In this document: piece by piece, positions 1 through 10,673 of the stretch
How positions within the stretch are numbered: position 1 is the first letter of the stretch
Layout of the letters: each line of letters begins with the position of its first letter
Source: an uncultured OCS116 cluster bacterium
Lineage (GTDB): Bacteria; Pseudomonadota; Alphaproteobacteria; Rhizobiales; TMED25
Length of the DNA stretch: 64,000 nt
NCBI GenBank assembly: GCA_902633855.1
Contig: CACPHU010000001.1
Coordinates: forward strand, 62,001-126,000
Reading direction: 5' to 3'
Made by a program: the position numbers and the translations under genes
The notes under the pieces: generated by a model
Told to the model about the DNA's origin: nothing
What the model saw: the letters and a program-made list of their open reading frames with translations, nothing else
Database searches by the model: none

Positions 1-1
1 A

Positions 2-259
2 TCAGCAGGGCCAATGAGGACACTAGCGGGAGGCGGTATTGCTGATGCGCGAGCAATGTTTAACTTTCAGAAAAGACATTCACCATTGCAAAAGACAGTA
101 ACATTATCGGACATTGGTGGATCTGCGATTTATTTGTTATCTGATTTATCCGCAGGTGTGACGGGTGAGGTGCATTATGTTGATTCAGGCTACAACATAA
201 TCTCAACACCAAGACCTGAAATGTTGCAAGATGAAACTATTTACGACAACAAAGATTGA
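2..259 (+). CDS. fabI: Enoyl-[ACP] reductase FabI, C-terminal part (cut by window start)
   Basis: The open frame runs from the window edge and gives about 85 residues of the C-terminus of FabI, the NADH-dependent enoyl-ACP reductase that finishes each fatty acid elongation cycle in the cytoplasm. Seen: SAGPMRTLAGGGIADARAM followed by the QKRHSPL and GGSAIYLLSDLSAGVTGE stretches that are characteristic of FabI among the short-chain dehydrogenases, ending in HYVDSGYNI. The 5' part, with the Rossmann glycine motif and catalytic Tyr/Lys, lies outside. It converges on pnp with only 21 bases between the stops; this fabI-pnp neighbourhood is common in Alphaproteobacteria. Confidence 0.93.
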   Translation, partial: SAGPMRTLAGGGIADARAMFNFQKRHSPLQKTVTLSDIGGSAIYLLSDLSAGVTGEVHYVDSGYNIISTPRPEMLQDETIYDNKD

Positions 260-280
260 GTCTAAAGAATACAGATATTT

Positions 281-2446
281 TTAGTCTTTCTTTTTTCGTC
301 TTTGTTTATTTTTTTCAGGCTTACTGCTGGAATCGCTTGACCCGCCCTCTTCAAGGCCACTTTCTTGATTTATACCTTTCATTGATAATTTTGATTTTCC
401 CCTATCATCAAAACCGATCAATTTTACAAATACATCGTCATTTTCATTTACTACATCTGTGACTTGCGAGGTCCGCTCATTACTTAATTGGGATATATGG
501 ACTAGGCCGTCCCTAGGACCAAAGAAGTTCACGAAAGCACCAAAATCTACAACTTTTACAATTTTACCTTTATATATTTCTCCAACCTCAGGTTCATCAA
601 CGATTTGATGTATTCTAACTTTTGCAGCTTCGATTGCGTCCTTATCAGAAGATGCTATTGTTATGGTTCCTGAATCTTCAACGCTTATTTTTGCACCGGT
701 TTGTTCAACCATCTCTTTTATTACCTTCCCTCCTGATCCAATCACATCTTTTATTTTATCAGTTGGGATATTCATAGTTACAATTCTCGGAGCAGTGTCG
801 GCAACATCGTCTCTTGATGCCTTTATTGCTTTCTCCATCTCTGATAGAATATGTTTTCTGCCGGCTTTGGCTTGATCTAGGGCTTTTTTCATAATCTCTT
901 TGGTTATTCCTGCAATTTTAATATCCATTTGAAGTGTTGTAATCCCTTTGCTTGTACCCGCAACCTTAAAGTCCATATCACCAAGATGGTCTTCATCCCC
1001 AATAATATCAGACAGGACAGCATAGTCCTTTCCTTCAAGAATTAGACCCATTGCAATTCCTGCAATTGGCTCACGAATTGGGACACCCGCATCCATGAGG
1101 GCTAATGATGTTCCGCAGACAGTTGCCATTGATGATGAACCATTTGACTCTGTTATCTCGGACACCACTCTAATGGTGTATGGGAAATCTTCTTTGCTTG
1201 GGAGTAATGGATGTACGGCACGCCACGCTAATTTTCCATGACCAATTTCCCTTCTTCCGGTTGCCCCGACTCTACCGACCTCACCAACTGAGAAGGGGGG
1301 AAAGTTGTAGTGGAGCATGAAGTTTTGTTTCTTTGTTCCATCTAATGAGTCTATATACTGTTCATCCTCGACAGTTCCAAGTGTTGTCACAACTATCGCC
1401 TGAGTTTCGCCTCTAGTGAATAGAGAGGAGCCGTGTGTTTTTGGTAGTAGACCTACTTCAACGGAAATTGGGCGAATATCAGATAATCCTCTTCCATCTA
1501 TTCTTTTTGAGTCTTTCAGAATTGAGTTTCTGACAATGCTACTCTCAATATCTTTAAATACTCCTGACGCTTCGATTTCATCATAATTATCATCAAATTT
1601 CTCGTTGAGCTTTTCAATCATCTCATCTTTGATAGTTTCAACTTGATTATAGCGTTCCTGCTTATCTGTAATTTGAAAAGCTTTCTCAAGCTTTGATCTT
1701 ACCTCACCATCTATAAAGCTTTTAATATCAGCATTATCCTTTTCTTCTATAATCATTGGGTCTTTAGCACATTTCCTTGCAAGATTAATTATCATTTCAA
1801 TTACTTCTTGCATAGATTCATGGGCAAACATTACAGCCTCCAGCATCATTTTCTCACTTAACTCGGATGCCTCTGACTCAATCATCAAGATTGCGTTCTT
1901 TGTACCTGCTACGACAAGTTCAAGTTGAGAATTTTCAATATCTTCAACTTTCGGGTTTAAAATCATTTCATTCTCAATCAATCCAATTTTTGCTGCTCCA
2001 ATAGGTCCTTTAAAAGGTATTCCTGAAATTGTCAAAGCGGCAGAGCAAGCAATCATAGCTACTATATCTGGGTCATTTTCATGATCATAAGTCAAGACAG
2101 TTGCTATGACTTGTGTTTCATTTTTAAACTCTTTAACGAAAAGTGGTCTTATGGGTCTATCTATGAGCCTTGATATTAAAGTCTCTCTTTCCGTAGGTCT
2201 TCCTTCACGTTTAAAGTAGCCACCTGGAATCTTACCAGATGCATAGGATTTCTCTTGGTAATTTACCGTTAAAGGAAAAAAATCAATGCCGGCTTTAGGC
2301 TTTTTTTCCGCGCATACTGTTGCAATCACTGAGGTTCCGCCATAGGTAACAATTACCGCACCGTCTGCTTGCCTCGCAATTTTCCCCGTTTCAATTTTTA
2401 GGGTTCTACCACCCCAACTTATTTCTTCACTGTGTATGTTAAACAT
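281..2446 (-). CDS. pnp: Polyribonucleotide nucleotidyltransferase (PNPase)
   Basis: PNPase degrades RNA 3' to 5' by phosphorolysis and is a core part of bacterial mRNA turnover. The 721-residue product has the full architecture: two RNase PH-like domains around a helical linker, then a KH domain ([11 protein letters not shown] near residue 575) and an S1 domain ([20 protein letters not shown] near residue 625). Signature blocks such as [15 protein letters not shown] and [14 protein letters not shown] are intact. The C-terminus is a Ser/Lys-rich tail. It is the last gene of the rimP-to-pnp run, starting 16 bases after rpsO, so it is probably co-transcribed with it. The length is typical of the family. 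Confidence 0.98.
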   Translation of the reverse strand: MFNIHSEEISWGGRTLKIETGKIARQADGAVIVTYGGTSVIATVCAEKKPKAGIDFFPLTVNYQEKSYASGKIPGGYFKREGRPTERETLISRLIDRPIRPLFVKEFKNETQVIATVLTYDHENDPDIVAMIACSAALTISGIPFKGPIGAAKIGLIENEMILNPKVEDIENSQLELVVAGTKNAILMIESEASELSEKMMLEAVMFAHESMQEVIEMIINLARKCAKDPMIIEEKDNADIKSFIDGEVRSKLEKAFQITDKQERYNQVETIKDEMIEKLNEKFDDNYDEIEASGVFKDIESSIVRNSILKDSKRIDGRGLSDIRPISVEVGLLPKTHGSSLFTRGETQAIVVTTLGTVEDEQYIDSLDGTKKQNFMLHYNFPPFSVGEVGRVGATGRREIGHGKLAWRAVHPLLPSKEDFPYTIRVVSEITESNGSSSMATVCGTSLALMDAGVPIREPIAGIAMGLILEGKDYAVLSDIIGDEDHLGDMDFKVAGTSKGITTLQMDIKIAGITKEIMKKALDQAKAGRKHILSEMEKAIKASRDDVADTAPRIVTMNIPTDKIKDVIGSGGKVIKEMVEQTGAKISVEDSGTITIASSDKDAIEAAKVRIHQIVDEPEVGEIYKGKIVKVVDFGAFVNFFGPRDGLVHISQLSNERTSQVTDVVNENDDVFVKLIGFDDRGKSKLSMKGINQESGLEEGGSSDSSSKPEKNKQRRKKKD

Positions 2447-2462
2447 TACTATCCAATCTTAA

Positions 2463-2732
2463 TTATCTTCTTATTCCAAGTTTCTTTATTACGTCCTTAT
2501 ATTTATCTTCATCTTTAAGTTTTAAATAATCCAGCTGCTTTCGTCTTTGGCTTACAAGTTTGAGTAAACCAGTTCGAGAGTGGTTATCTTTTTTGTGTGT
2601 CTTAAAGTGTTCTGTGAGGTTCACAATTCGTTCAGTTAGTATTGCTATTTGAACTTCAGGTGATCCTGTATCCGTTTTATTTCTTGAGTATTCTTTTATT
2701 ATACTTGTTTTTACATCTTTTGTTATCGACAT
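2463..2732 (-). CDS. rpsO: 30S ribosomal protein S15
   Basis: S15 binds 16S rRNA early in 30S assembly. The 89-residue protein ([18 protein letters not shown]... to the IRR C-terminus) matches the family's usual length and contains the conserved [14 protein letters not shown] and [15 protein letters not shown] blocks. Two ATGs are in tandem (2735 and 2732); I chose the second because AAGGAG sits six bases before it and only three before the first, and because the family begins M-S-I. It lies between truB and pnp in the classic rpsO-pnp pair. The 16-base gap to pnp leaves no room for the intergenic attenuator and RNase III hairpins known from enterobacteria. Confidence 0.98.
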   Translation of the reverse strand: MSITKDVKTSIIKEYSRNKTDTGSPEVQIAILTERIVNLTEHFKTHKKDNHSRTGLLKLVSQRRKQLDYLKLKDEDKYKDVIKKLGIRR

Positions 2733-2765
2733 CATGATCTCCTTCGATTTTTATAGTTTTATTAA

Positions 2766-3680
2766 CTACAGATTAAACACTCGAATTGGCTGTAACTGCA
2801 TATCTTTTAGGCTACAAATAGCAATCAATTTGTCTGCAGATTTAGCTACTACTCTACCAAGTTGAGGATCATTGCTATTACCACCAAAGGTAATTGTTGA
2901 ACCATTTCTTAACCTGTTAGCATCATGATTATCAATTTGAACTGCCAGGATGTCGTCCAGCACAGTTTCAATTGGGCTTATAATCATATTGAGATTATCT
3001 ATATCATGGTTTAATTGCATAAGTCTATCAATAGATAAAATATTTTTTAAATTGAATGGTCCATACCTCGTTCTTTCAATCCTACTTACATGGCAGCATA
3101 AATCCAGTTTGACTCCTATATGTTTACAAATTGAACGAATATATGTACCTGTTCCGCAGGTTACTTCTATTGTACATTCAGAGTCACTGTTCATTTCAAC
3201 CAATTTAATATTTTCTATAACAACGGTTTTTGCTTTACTAACCATATCGGGAACTAGCCCTTTTCGGGCGAGTTCATAAGATCTAATTCCATTAAATTTT
3301 TTCGCAGAATAAATTGGAGGTATCTGATTTATTGGTCCAACATAGTCGTGCAATACAGATTTTATTTGATCAATGTCAGGCTTCCTGTCTGATTTACCAA
3401 TTATTTTACCTGTTGCATCGTCAGTATCTGTCTGTTCTCCAAACTTAATTGCGAATAGGTAAGTTTTATTTTTTTCATGGATGTAAGGAACGGTTTTTGT
3501 TGCTTCACCTAGGGCTACTGGTAAAATTCCTTTGGCCATGGGATCCAGCGTTCCTGCATGCCCAATCTTGCTCCCTTTAAATATAGATTTTATTTGACGT
3601 AATGCATCATTTGAAGTTAAGCCACTATCTTTATAGAGGTTTATCCACCCGTGGTATAAATTATTGTAAGACCTTACCAT
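2766..3680 (-). CDS. truB: tRNA pseudouridine-55 synthase TruB
   Basis: TruB isomerises U55 to pseudouridine in the T-loop of nearly all elongator tRNAs and also helps fold tRNA. The 304-residue protein shows the motif GHAGTLDPMAKGILPV with catalytic Asp46 and the later CGTGTYIRSIC motif of the family. It starts with a short extra N-terminal segment (MVRSYNNLYHG) before the conserved WINLYKDSGLTS. It sits 28 bases downstream of rbfA in the conserved translation operon and is probably transcribed with it. Nothing is missing. Confidence 0.97.
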   Translation of the reverse strand: MVRSYNNLYHGWINLYKDSGLTSNDALRQIKSIFKGSKIGHAGTLDPMAKGILPVALGEATKTVPYIHEKNKTYLFAIKFGEQTDTDDATGKIIGKSDRKPDIDQIKSVLHDYVGPINQIPPIYSAKKFNGIRSYELARKGLVPDMVSKAKTVVIENIKLVEMNSDSECTIEVTCGTGTYIRSICKHIGVKLDLCCHVSRIERTRYGPFNLKNILSIDRLMQLNHDIDNLNMIISPIETVLDDILAVQIDNHDANRLRNGSTITFGGNSNDPQLGRVVAKSADKLIAICSLKDMQLQPIRVFNL

Positions 3681-3708
3681 AAATGTAATTTTGACTTATT
3701 ATGAGAGT

Positions 3709-4086
3709 TTAACTTCTTGACAAATTATTTAGTAAACGGTCTATCTTTGAGGCATACTCAAATGTTTGATCCTCTCGGTAGACAATTGAAGGAGTAAATT
3801 TTAAAGACAGTTTTGGAGCAATTCTGCCTCTGATATATTTTGAATTTTTATTCAGGGCTGCAACAATATCTATTGTTCCTATCCCACCAAGCGGCATTAC
3901 ATATGCAGTTGCTTGTTTCAAATCAGGACTCACTGTCACCTGTGTTATAGTAATAGATACATTCTGTAAATCCGCATCATGTATTGTATCTCTATATAGA
4001 AAATCAGAAAGTGACTTCTTGATTATTTCACCAACTTTTAGTTGCCTTTGACTATAAGTATCTCTTTGTATTTTTCTATTGAGCAT
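3709..4086 (-). CDS. rbfA: 30S ribosome-binding factor RbfA
   Basis: RbfA is a small KH-fold factor that matures the 5' end of 16S rRNA and the 30S subunit, especially in the cold. The 125-residue protein begins with the family block SQRQLKVGEIIKKSLSDFL and continues with VTVSPDLKQATAYVMPLGG and APKLSLKFTPSIVYREDQ. It starts three bases after the infB stop, so translation is probably coupled. The position between infB and truB is the standard one. Confidence 0.96.
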   Translation of the reverse strand: MLNRKIQRDTYSQRQLKVGEIIKKSLSDFLYRDTIHDADLQNVSITITQVTVSPDLKQATAYVMPLGGIGTIDIVAALNKNSKYIRGRIAPKLSLKFTPSIVYREDQTFEYASKIDRLLNNLSRS

Positions 4087-4089
4087 TTT

Positions 4090-6510
4090 CTAGAGGGATC
4101 TTTCAATTGTTTCAATTTCATAACACTCTATTATGTCTCCAGCTTTGATATCTTGATAATTCTGGAACGAAATACCACACTCTTGACTTACTTGCACTTC
4201 ACGAACTTCTTCTTGAAACCTTTTGAGGGAAGACAGTTTGCCCTCGTGGATAACAATACTATCCCTAATTAGTCGCAAGTTTTCTTTGTTTCTAACAATT
4301 CCATCAGTTACCATGCAGCCTGCCACCTTTCCAATCTTCGAGATATAAAAAACTTCTTTAACTTCAGCATTACCAATTATTTTCTCATTTACGGTTGGAT
4401 CCAATAGACCAGATAAAGCCAATTTAATCTCATCAATTAAATTATAAATTATTGAATATTGTCTAATTTCGACGCCATCCGTTTGGGCTTGAAGTTTAGC
4501 ATTTGGGTTTGGACGTACATTAAATGCGAGCAGTATAGCATTTGATGCAGAAGCGAGGGTTATATCTGTTTCGGATACTGCCCCAACAGCCGAATGAATG
4601 ATTCTTACCACAACTTCGTCAGAACCAAGCTCATTCAAAGCGGAGCTAATCGCTTCTATTGAACCTTGCATATCTGCTTTTAGTAGAACAGGTAGCTCTT
4701 TAAGGTTTTTCTCTTTAATTTGCCCCATCATATTCTCGAGAGTTAATTTGTTGGTGATCCCTGTTGCATAATTTTTTATTTTTCTATGCCTGTATTCGGT
4801 AATCTCTCTTGCTCTCGCCTCACTGTTTACGACTGTAAATTTGTCACCAGCTTCCGGAACGCTATTCAGGCCAAGAATTTCAACTGGATCGGATGGCTGA
4901 GCTCTTTGGATTGATGCCCCCAGGTCATTAGATAATGCACGAACTTTACCCCAAGCAGACCCTAAGACAACAATATCACCAATATTTAGGGTTCCTCTTT
5001 GAATAAGGACTGTAGCTACTGGCCCCTTGCCTTTGTCAAGTGAGGACTCAATTACTGTTCCATCTGCGCTGCGGTTTGGGTTAGCTTTGAGATCAAGTAC
5101 TTCTGATTGTAAAATAATTGTGTCAATTAACTGATCAAGATTAGTTTTTTTTGTGGCTGATACCTCAACCTCCAATATGTCACCACCAAGTGACTCCACT
5201 ATAACTTCATGTACTAGTAGTTCGTTTCTCACCCTATTTGGATCAGCGCCATCTAGGTCTATTTTATTTATTGCTACTATTATGGGTACGTTAGCCTCTT
5301 TTGAATGGTTAATAGCCTCAATCGTTTGTGGCATTACTCCATCATTTGCAGCAACAACGATAACTACTATATCAGTAACTTTAGCCCCCCTAGACCGCAT
5401 TGATGTAAATGCAGCATGCCCAGGTGTGTCTATAAATGTTATTGTATTTTTTTTCGAGGTATTAAGCTGGTATGCTCCAATGTGTTGGGTTATTCCTCCC
5501 GCTTCCCCCGAAACTATACTAGTCTCTCTTAGTGCGTCAAGCAGACTAGTTTTTCCATGGTCAACATGTCCCATTATTGTAACAACAGGCGATCTTGGTT
5601 GTAAATCATCTTCTTTGTCATCAATCCCCTCAAGGCCATCTTCAACGTCAGACTCAGAAACTCTTTTTACACTGTGACCTAATTCTTCTGCAATTAGCTG
5701 TGCTGTATCAGCGTCAATTACATCTGTAATTTTATTCATTTGGCCTTGCTTCATAAGAAGTTTTATTACATCTACAGCTCTCTCAGCCATTCTATTTGCG
5801 AGTTCTTGTATTGTTATTGCTTCTGGGATTATAATTTCTCTGCTTATTTTTTGCGTTGGCATAGGGGTTGTGTGTTGCCGTCTTTCACGTTCCCTCCTCC
5901 TCCTTATTGAAGCAAGAGATCTCTGTCTCGGGGAATCATCTAATGCAGTCGTGACAGTAATTTTTGTTTGTCGACGCTCCTCTTGAGGTCGAAATCTTGT
6001 AAACTTATTTGGCGCTTTTTCTTCGTCTACCTCTTCTTTAAGCACATTTTGTTTTTGTTCTTCAACTGAGTCTGTATTTCTTTTATTTTTCTTACCTCCT
6101 TCCATTTCTTGTGGAAGGGGGACATTTGCATTATCTAGAATTTTTTGACTGACCGTGTCACTTTCTTCGTTAATTTTACTTCTCTCACCTTTGGAAGTAT
6201 CTGTAATGTTTTCAGGATCAGTTTTAGGTACGTTTAAATTTGAATTTTTTGAGTCAATTATTGCTTGGTTTCTGGCACTTATCTCTCTATTTGTGAGTTC
6301 ACCACTCTCTGTTTTATCAAAAGAGGCTGCTTTTTCAGGGTTTCTTATGACTCTTTTTCTTTTTGTTTCTACAACAACAGTGTTAGCCCTGCTCGAAGAG
6401 AAGTTGGATCTAATTTGAGTTGGATTAACGTTGGTTTTTAGGCTAAGAGTTTTTTTTGACCCTTTCGCTTTTTTATTATCTTTTATATCTTTTTCTTCAG
6501 TCATGCTCAA
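4090..6510 (-). CDS. infB: Translation initiation factor IF-2
   Basis: IF-2 is the GTPase that places initiator fMet-tRNA on the 30S subunit and promotes subunit joining. The 806-residue product has a long, charged, low-complexity N-terminal half (about residues 1-210), an IF2_N helix bundle ([20 protein letters not shown]), then the G domain with [28 protein letters not shown] and NKID, and the C-terminal beta-barrel and fMet-binding domains ending [10 protein letters not shown]. The N-terminal region is poorly conserved, as usual. It follows nusA by 28 bases; the ylxR and L7Ae-like genes that often sit between nusA and infB are absent here. Confidence 0.98.
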   Translation of the reverse strand: MSMTEEKDIKDNKKAKGSKKTLSLKTNVNPTQIRSNFSSSRANTVVVETKRKRVIRNPEKAASFDKTESGELTNREISARNQAIIDSKNSNLNVPKTDPENITDTSKGERSKINEESDTVSQKILDNANVPLPQEMEGGKKNKRNTDSVEEQKQNVLKEEVDEEKAPNKFTRFRPQEERRQTKITVTTALDDSPRQRSLASIRRRRERERRQHTTPMPTQKISREIIIPEAITIQELANRMAERAVDVIKLLMKQGQMNKITDVIDADTAQLIAEELGHSVKRVSESDVEDGLEGIDDKEDDLQPRSPVVTIMGHVDHGKTSLLDALRETSIVSGEAGGITQHIGAYQLNTSKKNTITFIDTPGHAAFTSMRSRGAKVTDIVVIVVAANDGVMPQTIEAINHSKEANVPIIVAINKIDLDGADPNRVRNELLVHEVIVESLGGDILEVEVSATKKTNLDQLIDTIILQSEVLDLKANPNRSADGTVIESSLDKGKGPVATVLIQRGTLNIGDIVVLGSAWGKVRALSNDLGASIQRAQPSDPVEILGLNSVPEAGDKFTVVNSEARAREITEYRHRKIKNYATGITNKLTLENMMGQIKEKNLKELPVLLKADMQGSIEAISSALNELGSDEVVVRIIHSAVGAVSETDITLASASNAILLAFNVRPNPNAKLQAQTDGVEIRQYSIIYNLIDEIKLALSGLLDPTVNEKIIGNAEVKEVFYISKIGKVAGCMVTDGIVRNKENLRLIRDSIVIHEGKLSSLKRFQEEVREVQVSQECGISFQNYQDIKAGDIIECYEIETIERSL

Positions 6511-6538
6511 AATTTATTAAATTATAAATTATTTCCAA

Positions 6539-8203
6539 TTATTTCAGTATTCTTGCATTTGCAAGCTTTTCTGCTAATTCTATTTTGTTATCTTCAATTT
6601 CATTTGAAGTAGTATCATCATTATCGAGATCAACTTCATCTACTTCAGCTATCCAACCAAGTTTTAGTCTTGCATGAAGAATCATCTCTTCTATTTTTTC
6701 CATCGTTATATCGAAGCCAGTGAAAAGTCCATTTTGTTTTTTGCTTCCCAGTTCAGTCTTTTCTACCCATCCAAATAGCTCGTCCGTTGAACATCCGGCA
6801 AAATCGTCTAGAGTTTTAATATCATTTTCTCCAAGAGAGACAAGCATATTGGTTGTCATCCCGTCAATTTGTGCAAGGTCATCTTGGACTCCCAGCTCTT
6901 TTCTTTTCGCATCCTGCTTCTTGCTCTCTTCTTCAATAAATGTTTTCGCTCGCGATTGAATTTCTACAGCTGTATCATCATCAAAACCCTCGATGGAGGA
7001 TATTTCTGATGTTTCAACAAAAACAAGATCTTCAATTGATAAGAAGCCCTCTGAAACAAGAAGTTGCGCAATTACTTCATCAACATCGAGTGATTGTATA
7101 AAAATTTCACTTTTTTCATTAAATTCATTTTGCCTTCTTTCCGACTCCTCAGCTTCAGTAAGTATATCAATATCCCACTTAGAAAGTTGACTTGCGAGTC
7201 TTACATTTTGTCCTCGCCTACCGATTGCTAGAGATAGATGGTCATCAGGTACAACAACCTCTATGCGTTCAATCTCCTCATCCAAGACAACTTTTGTGGC
7301 TTCCGCAGGGGCAAGTGAACTTATCACAAATGTTGCTATATCCGGGCTCCATTTAACTATATCAATTTTCTCACCTTGTAATTCATTCACAACGGATTGG
7401 ACTCGGCTTCCCCTCATACCTACGCAGGCACCAACAGGGTCGATTGAATTGTCAGATGTATGGACAGCAATTTTAGCTCGGCTTCCAGGATCACGTGCAA
7501 CAGATATTATTTCTACAATACCATCGTATATTTCTGGCACTTCTTGCATGAATAATTTTGCCATAAAATTATTGCTAGTTCTTGATAGAAAAATTTGCGG
7601 TCCTCTGGGTTCGCGCCTGACATCTTGGATGTAAGCTAGGACCCTATCACCACTTCTATAGCTTTCGCGAGGAAGCAGCTCATCTCGTCTAATGATTGCT
7701 TCGTTTCTCCCAAGGTCAACAATGACATTTCCGTATTCGACTCTCTTGACGATTCCTGATATAACCTCATCAATTTTATCTTTAAACTCATCATATTGAC
7801 GGTCTCTTTCAGCATCTCTAACTTTTTGGAATATAACTTGTTTTGCACTTTGGGCTGCAATTCTTCCAAATTCAATGGGGGGCAGTTCTTCAGAGATGAA
7901 GTCACCTATTTCTGCTTCTTTATTTTTTTTTCTAGCGTCTTTTAAATCTATCTCAGTTGCTTTATTTTCAACGACTTCAACAACTTCAAGTAGTCTTGCT
8001 AAATTTGTTTGTCCAGTTTTGGGATCAATTTCTGCGCGAATTTCATTTTCGCTTCCATAACGTGTTTTCGCTGCTTTTTGAATTGCATCTTCCATCGCAG
8101 AAATCACAATATTTTTGTCTATGGACTTATCTCTTGCTACTGCATCAGCAATTTGTAGCAATTCAAGTCTGTTTGCGCTTATTCCTAACTCGGACATATT
8201 CAC
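6539..8203 (-). CDS. nusA: Transcription termination/antitermination factor NusA
   Basis: NusA binds RNA polymerase and nascent RNA and controls pausing, intrinsic termination and antitermination. The 554-residue protein has the N-terminal polymerase-binding domain, an S1 domain (GIVKRVEYGNVIVDLGRNEA), two KH domains (DPVGACVGMRGSRVQSVV and HLSLAIGRRGQNVRLASQL), and a C-terminal pair of acidic helix-hairpin-helix repeats typical of proteobacterial NusA. It begins 8 bases after rimP ends and precedes infB, which is the canonical order. Confidence 0.98.
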   Translation of the reverse strand: MNMSELGISANRLELLQIADAVARDKSIDKNIVISAMEDAIQKAAKTRYGSENEIRAEIDPKTGQTNLARLLEVVEVVENKATEIDLKDARKKNKEAEIGDFISEELPPIEFGRIAAQSAKQVIFQKVRDAERDRQYDEFKDKIDEVISGIVKRVEYGNVIVDLGRNEAIIRRDELLPRESYRSGDRVLAYIQDVRREPRGPQIFLSRTSNNFMAKLFMQEVPEIYDGIVEIISVARDPGSRAKIAVHTSDNSIDPVGACVGMRGSRVQSVVNELQGEKIDIVKWSPDIATFVISSLAPAEATKVVLDEEIERIEVVVPDDHLSLAIGRRGQNVRLASQLSKWDIDILTEAEESERRQNEFNEKSEIFIQSLDVDEVIAQLLVSEGFLSIEDLVFVETSEISSIEGFDDDTAVEIQSRAKTFIEEESKKQDAKRKELGVQDDLAQIDGMTTNMLVSLGENDIKTLDDFAGCSTDELFGWVEKTELGSKKQNGLFTGFDITMEKIEEMILHARLKLGWIAEVDEVDLDNDDTTSNEIEDNKIELAEKLANARILK

Positions 8204-8211
8204 TCTCCAAT

Positions 8212-8718
8212 TTATAATTTCAATAATTTATGACTAAATACAAGTTTAGCCTTGTTAATATTTTGAATGGGTATTTTCACTTTATTATTTATGTCAGTTG
8301 ACTTTGCGTCGGTAAGTAGCAGATAATCCTCCTCAAATCCAAAAATTTCACCCCTGTAATTTTTTTTATTTTCAATTTTCTCGATTAATTCTACCTTAAT
8401 TTCATTACCAATATACTGAATAAAGTCTTTCTTTCTAACCAGTATTCGATCAATACCGGGTGATGATATTTCAATTCTATAATTATCAGGTAACAATTTA
8501 TTGGATTCAATCATTGGCATTATGACTCTACTAGCATTAGTGCAATCATTGATATTAAGCTCTCCGGAAATTCTCTCCATCATAATTTGTAATGCCCTCT
8601 CGTGACTATTAATTTTTACTTGCACAATCAGATAACCAAGCTCTTCAAGTTCTAATTCAATCAGGGAAGAAATTTTACTTTCTTCCAATGTTTCGTTGTT
8701 TATCCGGTAGTCTTCCAT
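8212..8718 (-). CDS. rimP: Ribosome maturation factor RimP
   Basis: RimP assists early 30S assembly. The 168-residue protein carries the family blocks LIELELEELGYLIVQVKINSH and the YRIEISSPGIDRILVRKKDF motif, followed by the C-terminal SH3-like domain (GFEEDYLLLTD). It is the first gene of the rimP-nusA-infB-rbfA-truB-rpsO-pnp run and lies just downstream of the trmB terminator, so a promoter for the whole run is expected between about 8719 and 8742, or further back if readthrough occurs. Confidence 0.95.
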   Translation of the reverse strand: MEDYRINNETLEESKISSLIELELEELGYLIVQVKINSHERALQIMMERISGELNINDCTNASRVIMPMIESNKLLPDNYRIEISSPGIDRILVRKKDFIQYIGNEIKVELIEKIENKKNYRGEIFGFEEDYLLLTDAKSTDINNKVKIPIQNINKAKLVFSHKLLKL

Positions 8719-8742
8719 TTTTTACTTAACGTATAAAAACCC

Positions 8743-8769
8743 AAAAAAAAAGGCTTTTCGAGAAAGCCT
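8743..8769 (-). terminator. Intrinsic terminator after trmB
   Basis: On the minus strand a 7-bp stem (AGGCTTT at 8763-8769 pairing with AAAGCCT at 8751-8757, five-base loop that can close by one more G-T wobble) is followed directly by eight T residues (8750-8743). This is a textbook Rho-independent terminator. It ends the miaB-to-trmB transcription unit and separates it from rimP. Confidence 0.85.
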
Positions 8770-8821
8770 AACATTGATGAATTCTTGAATTTGTGTTGAT
8801 TATATCTTTACGGCATTAATA

Positions 8822-9493
8822 TTACAAGCTTATTTTTTTGAAAGTTAAATAGACCGGGTTTTGTTCATTTTTGATGGCTTTCTTTTCGTATTTTGATTGT
8901 GTTGATGGGAATGGCTTTTCTGTAAAATCACTACTTTTTTCACATATCCAATCAAACCGATTATCATAAAAAAAATCTAATAATATTGAGTATATGTATC
9001 CTTTATGATCGCTAGCGATTAAGATCTTACCACTTTTTTTAAGTACCCTATGAAATTTATCTATATTGTTCGGATTGATTAATCGTCTTTTGTGGTGTCT
9101 TCTTTTAGGCCAAGGGTCAGGAAATAATATGTAGATAGATGAGAGACAACAATCTGCCATGGTATCTAAAATATTTATAGCGTCATCTGTGCTAATCCTT
9201 ATATTTTTAATTTGTTTCTGATTAACTTCCTTAATTAAGTTTATTGCGCCACTTATAAATGGCTCAGCTCCAATAAACATTTTATTTTTATTATTTATAG
9301 CTTGCCAGAGTAAATGTTCTCCATACCCAAATCCAATCTCAAACTCGATATTTCCTCCAATGGCGATAATGGACTCATCTTCAAGCTTGTACTTCGGAAA
9401 TAGATTTTTTAAAATATATTGACTATGAGTATTGAGAGAGCGGCTTTTTTTCCGACCATATAGCTTGGACACGTATGGACTATCATGTTTCAT
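8822..9493 (-). CDS. trmB: tRNA (guanine-46-N7)-methyltransferase TrmB
   Basis: TrmB methylates G46 in the tRNA variable loop using S-adenosylmethionine. Seen are the SAM-binding EIGFGYGEHL motif and the substrate motif FPDPWPKRRHHKRRL, both diagnostic. I chose the ATG at 9493 (MKHDSPYVSKLYGRKK), giving 223 residues, rather than the upstream ATG at 9544. The upstream choice would overlap metK by 49 bases and add a stretch (MGKIRFSRKTFIRTFLV) not expected in the family. With the chosen start it lies two bases after metK, a sensible pairing because MetK makes its cofactor. A strong terminator follows. Confidence 0.94.
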   Translation of the reverse strand: MKHDSPYVSKLYGRKKSRSLNTHSQYILKNLFPKYKLEDESIIAIGGNIEFEIGFGYGEHLLWQAINNKNKMFIGAEPFISGAINLIKEVNQKQIKNIRISTDDAINILDTMADCCLSSIYILFPDPWPKRRHHKRRLINPNNIDKFHRVLKKSGKILIASDHKGYIYSILLDFFYDNRFDWICEKSSDFTEKPFPSTQSKYEKKAIKNEQNPVYLTFKKISL

Positions 9494-9495
9494 AA

Positions 9496-10665
9496 CTAAG
9501 AAAGTTCTGATAAAAGTTTTTCTGCTAAATCTAATTTTTCCCATGAGAATGAACCATCCTGATCAGGAAATCTACCAAAGTGACCATAGCAGCTTGTTTT
9601 TGAATATATTGGATTTTTTAGTGATAGGTGATCCACTATCCCTTTTGGAGATAAATCAACAATTCTCATTATTGCGTCAGACAGTTTTTTTGTATCTATA
9701 TTAGCACTTTTATCCAGTTTTAAATAAAATGACATAGGGTAGGAGAGGCCTATAGCGTACGATATTTGAATTTGGCATTTCTTAGCTATTTTTGCGTGCA
9801 CAATATTTTTAGCAATATATCTGGCCATGTAAGCGGCTGATCTGTCAACTTTTGAAGGATCTTTTCCTGAGAATGCACCACCACCATGAGGAGCGGCTCC
9901 GCCATAGGTATCAACAATGATTTTTCTTCCGGTTAGTCCAGCATCACCATCCGGTCCGCCAATGACAAATCTGCCTGTTGGATTAATTATTAGATCCTTA
10001 TTATTTTTTATCCATCCTTCCGGTAAAGCGGATAAAATGACGTCCACAAGTATATCTCTCACATAGCTATTTTCTGCGGATTCATTATGTTGGTTCGATA
10101 CGAGAATTTTATCTGCACATACAGGGTAATCATTTTCATACAACAGAGTTACCTGACTTTTTGCATCGGGTCCAAGCTCTGGCAAATTGCCTGCTTTTCT
10201 TTCAATAGATATTTTTGATAAAATTTGATTTGCAAAATAAAGGGGTGCGGGCATATAGGTATCAGTCTCATCAGTCGCATAACCAAACATTATACCTTGA
10301 TCACCAGCTCCCTGGTTTTTGTTTTCTGTCTCCACGACTCCTTGGGCGATATCTTCAGACTGCCCATGAATTTTATCAATGAGTTCAATCTTTTCCCAAT
10401 GAAAATTTTCATCTTCATATCCAATCTCACGAATGCAATTTCTTACAAGATCATCAAGATCGATTTTTTCACGAAAATTTATAAGGTTAGTTTCACCTGC
10501 CAGCACTACAAGATTAGATGTTACTAATGCTTCAATCCCTGCGCGCGCACTTGGATCAAGAAGAATTAAATTGTCCAAAATTCTATCAGATAATTGATCT
10601 GCAATTTTATCAGGATGCCCCTCCGAAACAGATTCACTTGTAAATAGGTATGCGTTCTTTGACAT
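9496..10665 (-). CDS. metK: S-adenosylmethionine synthetase MetK
   Basis: MetK condenses methionine and ATP to S-adenosylmethionine, the cell's main methyl donor. The protein shows LFTSESVSEGHPDKIADQ, GAGDQGIMFGYA and the loop GGGAFSGKDPSKVDRSAAY. The ATG at 10665 gives MSKNAYLFTSESV, the usual family start, with GGTGAG seven bases upstream. A GTG at 10677 would add four residues and overlap the lnt stop as GTGA. There is no SAM riboswitch because the gene is packed directly against lnt. Confidence 0.97.
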   Translation of the reverse strand: MSKNAYLFTSESVSEGHPDKIADQLSDRILDNLILLDPSARAGIEALVTSNLVVLAGETNLINFREKIDLDDLVRNCIREIGYEDENFHWEKIELIDKIHGQSEDIAQGVVETENKNQGAGDQGIMFGYATDETDTYMPAPLYFANQILSKISIERKAGNLPELGPDAKSQVTLLYENDYPVCADKILVSNQHNESAENSYVRDILVDVILSALPEGWIKNNKDLIINPTGRFVIGGPDGDAGLTGRKIIVDTYGGAAPHGGGAFSGKDPSKVDRSAAYMARYIAKNIVHAKIAKKCQIQISYAIGLSYPMSFYLKLDKSANIDTKKLSDAIMRIVDLSPKGIVDHLSLKNPIYSKTSCYGHFGRFPDQDGSFSWEKLDLAEKLLSELS

Positions 10666-10673
10666 TTGTGTAC

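Noticed and set aside
256-462. A 68-residue frame overlapping the fabI stop
   Set aside because: It lies antisense over the low-complexity Lys-rich tail of pnp and has no recognisable features.
5153-5677. A 174-residue open frame on the plus strand inside infB
   Set aside because: It is antisense to the conserved G domain of IF-2 and its Ser/Thr-rich translation is a shadow of that sequence; no ribosome site or family resemblance.
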